A DNA stretch of 15,363 nt from Cytophagales bacterium (GTDB lineage Bacteria; Bacteroidota; Bacteroidia; Cytophagales; Cyclobacteriaceae), in assembly GCA_020063545.1 (NCBI GenBank), contig JAGUUF010000027.1, forward strand, positions 1 through 15,363, read 5' to 3'. The notes under the pieces are model-generated. The model had not been told where the DNA came from. It did no database searches and saw only the letters and a list, made by a program, of their open reading frames with translations. A program made the position numbers and the translations under genes. Positions 6,917 to 13,408 of the stretch are shown here, piece by piece (position 1 is the first letter of the stretch; each line of letters begins with the position of its first letter).

Positions 6917-9211
6917 ATGATGCATTCGCTTCAGGCTAAGAATAACCCGAAACTTTTCTTGTTTCTGCCGGTAATGTACACCGTGTGGGCTGATGCCGTG
7001 CTTACACCATCCGAAATCAAAAGCCTGGAGAACCTCATTGATAACCAACGCTGGCTTACGGATGACGAGCGTGAGTTTCTCAGGTCTCTGATTAACCCGG
7101 CAAAGCCTCCCACCCCCTACGAATTAAAGAACTGGTTAGGCGAAATTCTTAAAGTGCAGACAACCGCCACCGATTCGCTGGCTGATATTGGTATTAAACT
7201 TGTCCAACTTCATGCTTCCGGAAAAGTAAACATACCCGAAGAAGCCATACGTTCACTGAAGGGCATTGACCAGGCTTTAGGATTAATCGGGCGCGAAGCC
7301 ACCTATGCCTTTCACCCCGAATACCGCACCTCCATTACCCAAAAGCAAACTACTCAGCATACATTCGATGTGGCCGCCATGACCAACATGTTGGATGGCG
7401 ATCAGGCTGACCTCATCAACCGGGTAAAAACCATACTCTCCGATCCTGAGTTTGCTTACCTTGAAACTGATAACCTGGAGGAATACCGATCAAAAGTATT
7501 GCACTGGGCGAAACTGCTGGCCAACCAGGGCTTCGGTGCACTGGCCTACCCGAAAGAATACGGTGGAATAAACGGAATGGCCGAGTACTTTACCGTAATG
7601 GAGACATTGAGCTACCACGACCTGAGCCTGGTGGTGAAGTTTGGTGTTCAGTTTGGCTTGTGGGGAATGAGTGTGTATTTCCTTGGAACTGAAAAGCATC
7701 ATAAAAAATACCTGAAAGAGATTGGCACACTCGAACTGCCCGGCTGCTTTGCCATGACGGAAACCGGTCACGGCTCAAATGTTCGGGGGGTGGAAACAAC
7801 GGCAATTTATAATCACGATAACAAAACATTCACCATCCATACACCGCATGAAAGCGCCCGCAAGGAATACATCGGCAATGCCGCACTTCACGGCCGTATG
7901 GCCACCGTGTTTGCCAAGCTGATTGTTGATGGGAAAGACTTTGGCGTAAATGCATTTATCGTTCCGCTTCGCGATAAACACGGAAACCTGTTACCCGGAA
8001 TAACCATTGAAGACTGCGGCAGAAAGCTGGGACTTAATGGCGTTGACAATGGGGTTATCTATTTCAATAATGTAGTGATACCCAAAGAAAACATGCTCGA
8101 CCGGTTTGCCCGGGTAAGTGATGACGGGCAATTTGAAAGCCCGATTACCAGCGATAACCGAAGGTTTTTTACCATGCTCGGCACATTGGTTGGCGGACGT
8201 ATCGGGATACCCCGTTCGGGAAATGCGGCTTCAAAAGCCGGGCTCACCATTGCCATCCGCTACGGTGACAAACGGAGGCAGTTTGGCCCCGAAGGCGCAG
8301 CCGAAGTACCCATTCTCAATTACCGCACACACCAGCGCAGGCTTATGCCCCTGTTGGCCAATGCCTACGCCCTGCACTTTGCCCTTCAATACCTTACAAA
8401 ACGTTTTGTTGAACGCACCGAAGAAGAGATGCAGGAAATAGAAGCACTGGCAGCCGGGTTAAAAGCATGGGCCACCTGGAATACCACGGCAACGCTGCAA
8501 GAATGCCGCGAAGCGTGTGGCGGAAAGGGCTATTTATTTGAGAACCGCATCGGAAGTTTAAAAAACGATACCGACATATACACAACGTTTGAAGGTGATA
8601 ATACCGTGCTCATGCAACTGGTAGCGAAAAGCCGGCTAACCGAATTTAAGCAGGAGTTTAGCAGCATGAGTGCCTTCGGATTGCTCAATTTCCTGGCAAG
8701 CCAGGCAGCAACTTCTATTACTGAAATGAACCCCATTATTGTTCGCAATACTGATGAGGACCACCTGCTTGACCCTGAATTTCATCAGAATGCATTTCGT
8801 TACCGTGAGCGTGACATTCTTGTTTCGGTTGCCAAACGCCTGAAGCGCCACATTGATGACGGCATGGACTCGTTCGATGCCTTTAATGTATGCCAGCACC
8901 ACCTGGTGCAGGTTGGTTTTGCCTATGTAGAACGAATTATACTTGAGCAGTTCCACCTTGCCGTTGAGAAAACGCAGGATGAAAAATGCCAGTTAGTACT
9001 GCGCAAATTGTATAACCTCTACGCCATTTCCCAACTGGAAAAGAACAAGGGATGGTACCTTGAGCAAGGGTATATGGAAGGCGTGAAGACTAAAGCCATC
9101 CGTAAGTTATTTAACCAGCTTTGCTGGGATATCCGATCGGATGCGGTGCCCCTGGTTGATGCGTTCAACATTCCTCCGGCTTGCCTGGCCGCTCCCATTG
9201 CACTTCAGTAA
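6917..9211 (+). CDS. Acyl-CoA oxidase/dehydrogenase-like flavoprotein with N-terminal helical extension
   Basis: This 764-residue protein is much longer than ordinary acyl-CoA dehydrogenases (about 380-400) and resembles acyl-CoA oxidases. The FAD-contacting motif CFAMTETGHGSN (residues 277-288) is followed by RGVETTA. A GGKGY motif lies at 535-539. TTFEGDN places the probable catalytic base at Glu559, as in acyl-CoA oxidases. Residues after about 600 form a helical C-terminal region. An N-terminal module of about 80 residues precedes the dehydrogenase part; its VWADAVLTPSEIKSLENLI segment resembles TerB-like helical domains (low confidence). Expected reaction: alpha-beta dehydrogenation of a fatty acyl-CoA, the first step of beta-oxidation, with electrons going to oxygen (oxidase) or to an electron-transfer flavoprotein (dehydrogenase); sequence alone does not decide. 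ATG-ATG at the start leaves a one-codon uncertainty. The 3' end overlaps the convergent hydroxylase gene by 7 nt. Confidence 0.88.
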   Translation: MMHSLQAKNNPKLFLFLPVMYTVWADAVLTPSEIKSLENLIDNQRWLTDDEREFLRSLINPAKPPTPYELKNWLGEILKVQTTATDSLADIGIKLVQLHASGKVNIPEEAIRSLKGIDQALGLIGREATYAFHPEYRTSITQKQTTQHTFDVAAMTNMLDGDQADLINRVKTILSDPEFAYLETDNLEEYRSKVLHWAKLLANQGFGALAYPKEYGGINGMAEYFTVMETLSYHDLSLVVKFGVQFGLWGMSVYFLGTEKHHKKYLKEIGTLELPGCFAMTETGHGSNVRGVETTAIYNHDNKTFTIHTPHESARKEYIGNAALHGRMATVFAKLIVDGKDFGVNAFIVPLRDKHGNLLPGITIEDCGRKLGLNGVDNGVIYFNNVVIPKENMLDRFARVSDDGQFESPITSDNRRFFTMLGTLVGGRIGIPRSGNAASKAGLTIAIRYGDKRRQFGPEGAAEVPILNYRTHQRRLMPLLANAYALHFALQYLTKRFVERTEEEMQEIEALAAGLKAWATWNTTATLQECREACGGKGYLFENRIGSLKNDTDIYTTFEGDNTVLMQLVAKSRLTEFKQEFSSMSAFGLLNFLASQAATSITEMNPIIVRNTDEDHLLDPEFHQNAFRYRERDILVSVAKRLKRHIDDGMDSFDAFNVCQHHLVQVGFAYVERIILEQFHLAVEKTQDEKCQLVLRKLYNLYAISQLEKNKGWYLEQGYMEGVKTKAIRKLFNQLCWDIRSDAVPLVDAFNIPPACLAAPIALQ

Positions 9212-10023
9212 TCGGTTTTTATTGATTTGTTGAACGGGATTTTAAATTGAAACCCGATATTCTCATCGGTGTTGTCATCCAATACATCTAAGCCGTACCG
9301 TATCTTTTTGGGGTCATCGTAAACGAAGGTACCGAACAGCCTGTCCCAAATCGAAAACATGTTACCAAAGTTCGAATCGGTCCACGGCCGCTTATAATGA
9401 TGGTGAAATTTATGGGCATTCGGGGTAATGAAAATGTAACTCAGGGGCTTGTCAAGCCATACCGGCAGGTAAATGTTAGCGTGGGTAAAGTAGGTGAAGA
9501 ACACGGTAAGTATCCGGTAGAAAAAGTAATACGCGGGCGGTGCTCCGGTAACAACTACAACTATCAATGCAAATAGTTCGCGCATGGCAAAATCGCCCGG
9601 ATGGTGGCGCGTGCCGCTGGTTGCGTCAAGGTGGGTGTCGCTGTGATGCACCATGTGGAACTTCCACATCCATTTGTACTTGTGCAATAAAAAATGAATA
9701 AAATACTGGGCTACAAGCTCAAAAAGCAGGATACAGATGAGCAACTCAACCCAAACCGGCAGGTCAATAAGGTAGATTAGGCCAACCTGTTTCCGGCTGG
9801 TCCATTCAAAAACACCAACAGTAGCCAGGCCAAACAAGGTATTAATGATGAGCGTGGTTGAAAGAAACACAAAATTTACTCCTGCGTGTTTCCACTTGCG
9901 GTAGTTAAACGTAAAAAGCGGAAAATTTCCTTCCAGTATCCAACAAAATAAAAGGCAAATCAGAACCCACGCTCCGCGTTGCCAGGTGGGCATTGAATCG
10001 AAAAATTCCAGGAATTGTTCCAT
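9205..10023 (-). CDS. Sterol desaturase / fatty acid hydroxylase family membrane enzyme
   Basis: This is a 272-residue integral membrane protein with the histidine clusters of the fatty-acid hydroxylase superfamily. H110-x3-H114 lies in HFLLH, H123-x2-H126-H127 in HMVHH, a further RHH at 139-141, and H204-x2-H207-H208 in HKFHHHY. These residues bind the di-iron centre that activates oxygen. Hydrophobic helices flank them (about 16-32, 48-72, 86-108, 150-182). The end of the core, NFGNMFSIWDRLFGTF, is typical of this family in bacteria. Likely reaction: oxygen-dependent hydroxylation or desaturation of a lipid; the substrate is unknown. It lies 30 nt downstream of the nitronate monooxygenase-like gene on the same strand, suggesting an operon. 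Its TGA stop overlaps the convergent flavoprotein gene. Confidence 0.9.
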   Translation of the reverse strand: MEQFLEFFDSMPTWQRGAWVLICLLFCWILEGNFPLFTFNYRKWKHAGVNFVFLSTTLIINTLFGLATVGVFEWTSRKQVGLIYLIDLPVWVELLICILLFELVAQYFIHFLLHKYKWMWKFHMVHHSDTHLDATSGTRHHPGDFAMRELFALIVVVVTGAPPAYYFFYRILTVFFTYFTHANIYLPVWLDKPLSYIFITPNAHKFHHHYKRPWTDSNFGNMFSIWDRLFGTFVYDDPKKIRYGLDVLDDNTDENIGFQFKIPFNKSIKTDY

Positions 10024-10053
10024 ACACTAAAGGTCAAAATCAAATTTACTATT

Positions 10054-11007
10054 TCATGTTGAATGCCCATACTCGGAGGTAAGCTGTTTCAGAATACTGC
10101 TTATCGGCCTGATGGCATGAACATGTTCGATGGCAGGCCCGGCACACCAAACCGTTTTATACGTAGCGCCAAAAGCAGCCTTTTCAACAGCCTTCATCCC
10201 CCTCAGGGCGAGGATCATTTTTGCATACTTCTTAAGCCTCTTATTTGAATTTATCATGCGTTCAAGCCACGAGGCTTTTGTGCCTAACTTCTGAACATAG
10301 GGTGTATTGATAACCGTTAGTGGCGAACCCGACATTTTGGTAGTGAGCACAATATCCTTTTCGCCATAATCTATGCAGGCCTGTTTGTACTCCTGCGAAA
10401 CGGGCGACTCCTCGCTGGCAATAAAAATTGTTCCGACCGAAACACCGGCCGCACCCCAGTCAATGGCCTGCCGTATGTCCTTCCCGGTAGCAATGCCACC
10501 GGCCGAAATAATGGGTATGCGGATATGTTGCTTCAACAACCGGATTAAATCCTGCGGGGAAATTTTTCCTGCATGCCCGCCAGCCCGATTATTCACGGCA
10601 ATAACGGCATCGGCACCGAGGGCTTCAACCTTTTTTGCATACTCCAGGTCAACCACATCGCAGAAAACTTTGATCCCCAGCGGTTTGCAGGTATCGATCA
10701 CTTCTTTCGGGTTTCCCAGCGATGTAATGATGAAATCTACCTTAAGGTCCAGCAATGTTTTCAATTGTGACCGGTATTTCGGGTTCGATTTGTTTACGAT
10801 AAGGTTTACACCAAACGGGTTACCGGAGGCAGCCTTTATTTCAAGGATTGCTGCCCGAAGTTCAGCCTCGGTACGGTAGTTCAATGCAGGAAAAGCGGCT
10901 GTTACTCCGCTTGATAATGCAGCCTTTACCATGGCCGTGTTGGAAATAAGAAACATGGGGGCCACGATGATGGGGTATTGAATACCGAGAATTTTATCCA
11001 ACGTCAT
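10054..11007 (-). CDS. Nitronate monooxygenase-like FMN enzyme (2-nitropropane dioxygenase family)
   Basis: This 317-residue TIM-barrel flavoprotein starts with the family signature IQYPIIVAPM (residues 9-18). It contains RAGGHAG with the candidate catalytic His145, the phosphate-binding loop ISAGGIATG (167-175), and GAAGVSVGTIFIASEES (185-201). These match FMN-dependent nitronate monooxygenases, which oxidise alkyl nitronates such as propionate 3-nitronate to protect the cell. The same family includes FabK-like enoyl-ACP reductases. The C-terminal 70 residues are rich in Lys and Arg (INSNKRLKKYAKM) and less conserved. The gene is first in a two-gene unit with the hydroxylase, and is divergent from the rhodanese gene across an 85-bp gap that contains a near-palindrome next to its ATG. 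A role in nitronate detoxification or in lipid metabolism with its neighbour cannot be separated from sequence. Confidence 0.88.
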   Translation of the reverse strand: MTLDKILGIQYPIIVAPMFLISNTAMVKAALSSGVTAAFPALNYRTEAELRAAILEIKAASGNPFGVNLIVNKSNPKYRSQLKTLLDLKVDFIITSLGNPKEVIDTCKPLGIKVFCDVVDLEYAKKVEALGADAVIAVNNRAGGHAGKISPQDLIRLLKQHIRIPIISAGGIATGKDIRQAIDWGAAGVSVGTIFIASEESPVSQEYKQACIDYGEKDIVLTTKMSGSPLTVINTPYVQKLGTKASWLERMINSNKRLKKYAKMILALRGMKAVEKAAFGATYKTVWCAGPAIEHVHAIRPISSILKQLTSEYGHST

Positions 11008-11026
11008 ATGAAGGTTATAACTTCAT
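11008..11026. promoter_or_regulatory. Near-palindrome at the start of the nitronate monooxygenase-like gene
   Basis: A perfect 8-bp palindrome GTTATAAC (11014-11021) is flanked by ATGAA and TTCAT, with one extra G on the left side. It begins at the base next to the minus-strand start codon (11005-11007). A related string, TGAAGGTATAAAACTT, occurs at 11069-11084 in front of the rhodanese gene, so both divergent genes have a TGAAGGT-ATAA-type sequence in their leaders. This may be an operator for joint control. Confidence 0.3.
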
Positions 11027-11051
11027 CAGAATGTTATCCGTTAAAATAAGC

Positions 11052-11059
11052 TATCTTTG
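11052..11059 (+). promoter_or_regulatory. Bacteroidota-type -7 promoter element (TATCTTTG)
   Basis: TATCTTTG matches the TAnnTTTG consensus of the Bacteroidota primary sigma factor exactly. It is 33 nt upstream of the rhodanese ATG, which would put the transcript start near 11066 and give a leader of about 27 nt. No clear TTG -33 element is seen at the usual distance upstream. Confidence 0.5.
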
Positions 11060-11092
11060 GTTATCGCCTGAAGGTATAAAACTTATTTCAAT

Positions 11093-11970
11093 ATGAAACG
11101 ATTTGCTTTGGTGGCCCTTATGGCAATTGGATTTTCCTTTTCACAGGCTCAACAAACACCGGTACTGGTAGATGTGAAGTGGCTGAAGGAAAACATTTCG
11201 AAACCTAACCTGGTCATTCTGCAGGTTAATGCCCTCCGCCTCGATTACGAGAAGGAACACATTGCCGGGGCCCGTTTTCTATGGCCCGGCTGGCTTGCGC
11301 CCGACTCACCGGAAGGAAGCTACAACGCCCCTGATCCTGCAAAGGCGACTGAAATACTTCAGGGTCTTGCGTTTCGTCCAACTCGCACATTGTATTGTGC
11401 CACGTTCGAAAATGAAGTTGGCCCAACGGCACGTATGTTCCTTACGCTTGAGCACCTGGGTTTACAAGGCCAGGTTTCGTTTTTAAACGGTGGCCTTGAA
11501 GCCTGGAAAAAGGAAGGCTACCCGGTTACCAAAGAGTTACCTGCGGTTAAAAAAGGAAATTTCAAAGCCAAACCAACCGGCTTGCTGGTTGACCGGTTTT
11601 ATGTGCAGGATAAACTGAGTACAGGAGCGTCCACCATTGTAGATGCCGCCTGAAAAGGTTTTACGATGGTGAGCCCTCCGGCTACCCGCGTGACGGGCAC
11701 ATTGCCGGTGCAAAGAATATCCCTTACACCGAGCTAATCAACACCAATAATTTTTTTAAGCCGGCTGACTCACTTCAGGCGTACTTTGCCCCGGTAGCAC
11801 CCGCGAAAGATAAAGAACTGGTCTCCTATTGTTTTATCGGCCAATCGGCAAGTGTGGTTTACCTGGCCGGCCGGGCCTTGGGCTACACTATGAAACTTTA
11901 CGATGGTTCCATGCAGGAATGGAGCCGCATTGAGGAGTGCCCCATGGAAAAGTCACCGGGTAAAAATTAG
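11093..11970 (+). pseudogene. Secreted two-domain rhodanese (sulfurtransferase), split by an apparent 1-nt deletion
   Basis: The first frame (11093-11653) encodes 186 residues: a signal peptide (MKRFALVALMAIGFSFSQAQ) and a complete first rhodanese domain with HIAGARF near residue 56 and a Cys102 in LYCATFENE. It stops at TGA directly after TIVDAA. The second domain continues in another frame from 11647 to TAG at 11968-11970: RLKRFYDG, then RDGHIAGAKNIPY, then an active-site loop YCFIGQSAS with Cys at 11830-11832, then GYTMKLYDGSMQEW. Restoring one C near 11646-11647 would give an unbroken protein of about 292 residues, normal for a two-domain thiosulfate/mercaptopyruvate sulfurtransferase. 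The second part has no early start codon, so it is not a separate gene. Either the gene is recently inactivated or the base is missing through a sequencing or assembly error. A perfect TAnnTTTG promoter element precedes it. Confidence 0.85.
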
Positions 11971-12374
11971 TTTTTCTCCGATTCAAAAAATTTTCTGAAT
12001 CGCTCGAGTTTCTGGTTCAGCGACAAATTGCCGAGGGGATCGTTTTTGATTATCTGAACGCGTTTATTCTTCATCAGTTCTTTCTCCAGCGCCAACCGCA
12101 CTTGGCCCTGACCGGTAATGTAAAGTTGAGCCGCTGATTGCCCCGGGTATTCGGCTATCGTTTTGATGTATCGCCTCATTTCCTCGTTAACATGCGCTTG
12201 CTGAGATGTCTCGTAGTCAAACCCCAGCATGCGCTTCGATTTTCGCGAGGTCTCACCCTTAAATCGGGGTTTACTATCTACGCCAGAGTAAATCCGGTCA
12301 TACGTAATTCCGGTATCACCTATCGTTGCAACCAACGCCTCGCGTGAGTCTATCCAGATTCCTATTCGCTTCAT
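11967..12374 (-). CDS. Conserved hypothetical protein, about 135 residues
   Basis: The ATG at 12372-12374 (M-K-R-I-G-I-W-I-D-S-R) is preferred over a TTG ten codons upstream, because the extra residues look like leader sequence and the family-like start is KRIGIWIDSREA. The protein is soluble, with alternating strands and helices: an N-terminal strand IGIWIDSREALVATI, a basic middle (RKSKRMLG), a helical segment about 75-90, a YITGQGQVRLALEKEL motif, and a charged C-terminal helix. The opening, and the strand followed by a G-x-G-like turn before LALEKEL, are faintly reminiscent of small bacterial proteins related to the eRF1/Dom34 or host-attachment families, but I cannot confirm that. No function is assigned. 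It converges on the rhodanese gene with overlapping stop codons and has an inverted repeat directly upstream of its ATG. Confidence 0.7.
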   Translation of the reverse strand: MKRIGIWIDSREALVATIGDTGITYDRIYSGVDSKPRFKGETSRKSKRMLGFDYETSQQAHVNEEMRRYIKTIAEYPGQSAAQLYITGQGQVRLALEKELMKNKRVQIIKNDPLGNLSLNQKLERFRKFFESEKN

Positions 12375-12430
12375 TTTATCAGTAACGTGCAGGTAAAATA
12401 TCAATGCTAATTAAACCCTTCACTGATAAA
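12375..12430. promoter_or_regulatory. 9-bp inverted repeat immediately upstream of the hypothetical gene
   Basis: TTTATCAGT (12375-12383) and ACTGATAAA (12422-12430) are perfect inverted copies separated by 38 bp. The inner arm touches the ATG at 12372-12374 of the minus-strand gene. The arms could be paired operator half-sites or close a long-loop leader structure. The role is inferred from position and symmetry only. Confidence 0.3.
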
Positions 12431-12491
12431 CATCATATAGCCATTTGATATTTATCGCAAGGCAACGGGCATCGTAAATGAACACCCGAAA

Positions 12492-13163
12492 CTATTTACT
12501 CTTTGTGATTTCGGCCATCCAGGCAGCGATAGAACCGGCAAGTAAAGGCATGATGTCCTGTGCTGGTGACTTAAAAGAGTGGTCAGCCCCCGGATAGATT
12601 TTAAGTACTGCTCCAGGCAACCCTGAACAGACCTGTTTAATTAGTTCAATCTTAGCCAGCGCATCGTTTGTTCCCTGGAGGAATAACATCGGTATATTTA
12701 CCCGCGAAAGATGGGCCGCCCTGTCTGTTCCGGGTTTTCCATGTGGATGAAGCGGAAACCCGAGAAAGACCAGACCATTTACCTTTACGGTTGCGTTGTG
12801 TGAAATAAACTGAGACGTCATCCGACCTCCGAATGATTTTCCTCCGGCAAACAATGCAAGGTTTGAAAACTTGTTATCAGCATATTCAATTGCAGCCTTA
12901 GCTGTATCCATGGCAATTGCAGGCGGGTCAGGACGCTTCTTCTTATGCTCGGCAAAAGGAAAATTATACCGTATTACCGCAACCCGATTACCGGCAAGTT
13001 CATCGGCAATCCGTTGCATAAAAGAGTGGCGCATGCCGGCACCGGCACCATGTGCCAACACGAACACGGCAAGCGGGTCAGGCGGTAAGGTAAGCAAACA
13101 GGAAACCGCACCTACTGAGTCGGAAACGGTAAAGGTGTCCAGCTTTTCAGTCGAGCGAACCAT
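12492..13163 (-). CDS. Alpha/beta hydrolase (KANL3/Tex30-like, dienelactone-hydrolase-type fold)
   Basis: This is a 223-residue single-domain hydrolase. The oxyanion segment is FVLAHGAGAGMRHSFM (about 34-49). The nucleophile elbow is GGKSFGG with Ser110. The acid is probably Asp167 in LQGTNDAL, and the base His195 in GADHSF, giving a full Ser-Asp-His triad in the expected order and spacing. The YNFPFAE segment near 66-72 is typical of the Tex30/KANL3-like abhydrolase family. No signal peptide is present, so it should be cytoplasmic. The substrate is unknown; esterase or lipase-type activity is the family expectation. It may share a transcript with the small candidate ORF that ends 44 nt upstream, with a strong hairpin between them. 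TAG stop at 12492-12494; 117 bp separate it from the next gene on the same strand. Confidence 0.87.
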   Translation of the reverse strand: MVRSTEKLDTFTVSDSVGAVSCLLTLPPDPLAVFVLAHGAGAGMRHSFMQRIADELAGNRVAVIRYNFPFAEHKKKRPDPPAIAMDTAKAAIEYADNKFSNLALFAGGKSFGGRMTSQFISHNATVKVNGLVFLGFPLHPHGKPGTDRAAHLSRVNIPMLFLQGTNDALAKIELIKQVCSGLPGAVLKIYPGADHSFKSPAQDIMPLLAGSIAAWMAEITKSK

Positions 13164-13190
13164 TTGCGAAAGTTAAGCCTTCCCATAATT

Positions 13191-13216
13191 CCCCATTGGT
13201 AACTTTGTTACCGGGG
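13191..13216 (-). promoter_or_regulatory. Stable hairpin between the small ORF and the hydrolase gene
   Basis: On the plus strand GGTAAC (13198-13203) and GTTACC (13207-13212) form a perfect 6-bp stem around TTT. The outer CCCC (13191-13194) pairs with GGGG (13213-13216), leaving a 3-nt ATT bulge on one side. The stem totals 10 bp. It covers the stop codon of the candidate small ORF (13208-13210) and ends 27 nt before the hydrolase ATG, so in a minus-strand transcript it lies in the hydrolase leader. No T-run follows, so it is not a standard intrinsic terminator. It could be an attenuation or mRNA-processing structure, or a protein-binding palindrome. Confidence 0.5.
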
Positions 13217-13309
13217 AACAAACGCCTGTGTTGACTTCTTAATAAAGCAGAACAGGCACAGGCCAAGCTCAAAAGTCAGGATAGAAACGATGGCAAAAAG
13301 TATTTCCAT
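13208..13309 (-). CDS. Candidate small membrane protein, 33 residues
   Basis: An ATG at 13307-13309 opens a 34-codon frame ending in TAA at 13208-13210. The peptide starts MEILFAIVSILTF, has a hydrophobic stretch of about 21 residues (residues 3-23, one Glu at 14 and two Cys at 18 and 21), then a basic KK pair and a polar tail ending VPR. This is the layout of a single-pass small membrane protein with a cytoplasmic basic anchor. It lies upstream of the alpha/beta hydrolase on the same strand, 44 nt away, and downstream of an AT-rich region with an inverted repeat. It is short enough to occur by chance, and no family is recognised. The composed hydrophobic-then-basic layout and its position in an otherwise long gap are the arguments for it. 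Confidence 0.4.
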   Translation of the reverse strand: MEILFAIVSILTFELGLCLFCFIKKSTQAFVPR

Positions 13310-13336
13310 AGCACATCAGGTTTATATTAAACTAAA

Positions 13337-13374
13337 AAATCAATACAATATAGTAAAAATACTATAAATCAATA
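13337..13374. promoter_or_regulatory. AT-rich inverted repeat flanked by direct repeats in a divergent intergenic region
   Basis: A perfect 7-bp inverted repeat, TATAGTA (13349-13355) and TACTATA (13360-13366) around AAAA, is framed by two copies of AAATCAATA at 13337-13345 and 13366-13374, whose starts are 29 bp apart. It sits in a strongly AT-rich stretch (about 13320-13395) between the minus-strand small ORF/hydrolase unit and the plus-strand helical-repeat gene. The layout suggests an operator or promoter region shared by two divergent units. Simple AT-richness could also produce such matches. Confidence 0.4.
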
Positions 13375-13408
13375 TGTTAAGGTTTAAATATTTATGCATT
13401 TCTAACCT

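Noticed and set aside
10373..10879. Long plus-strand frame of 168 codons opposite the nitronate monooxygenase-like gene
   Set aside because: It is antisense to a well-supported gene and shows no family features; it reflects the codon use of the real gene.
13168..13175. TAACTTTC on the minus strand, a near match to the -7 element before the hydrolase gene
   Set aside because: It ends 4 nt before the ATG, so the transcript would start at or after the start codon.
13200..13207. Perfect TAnnTTTG match (TAACTTTG) on the plus strand, considered as a promoter for the helical-repeat gene
   Set aside because: It is formed by the arms of the hairpin at 13191-13216, lacks a TTG element at the usual distance, and would give a leader of about 200 nt.
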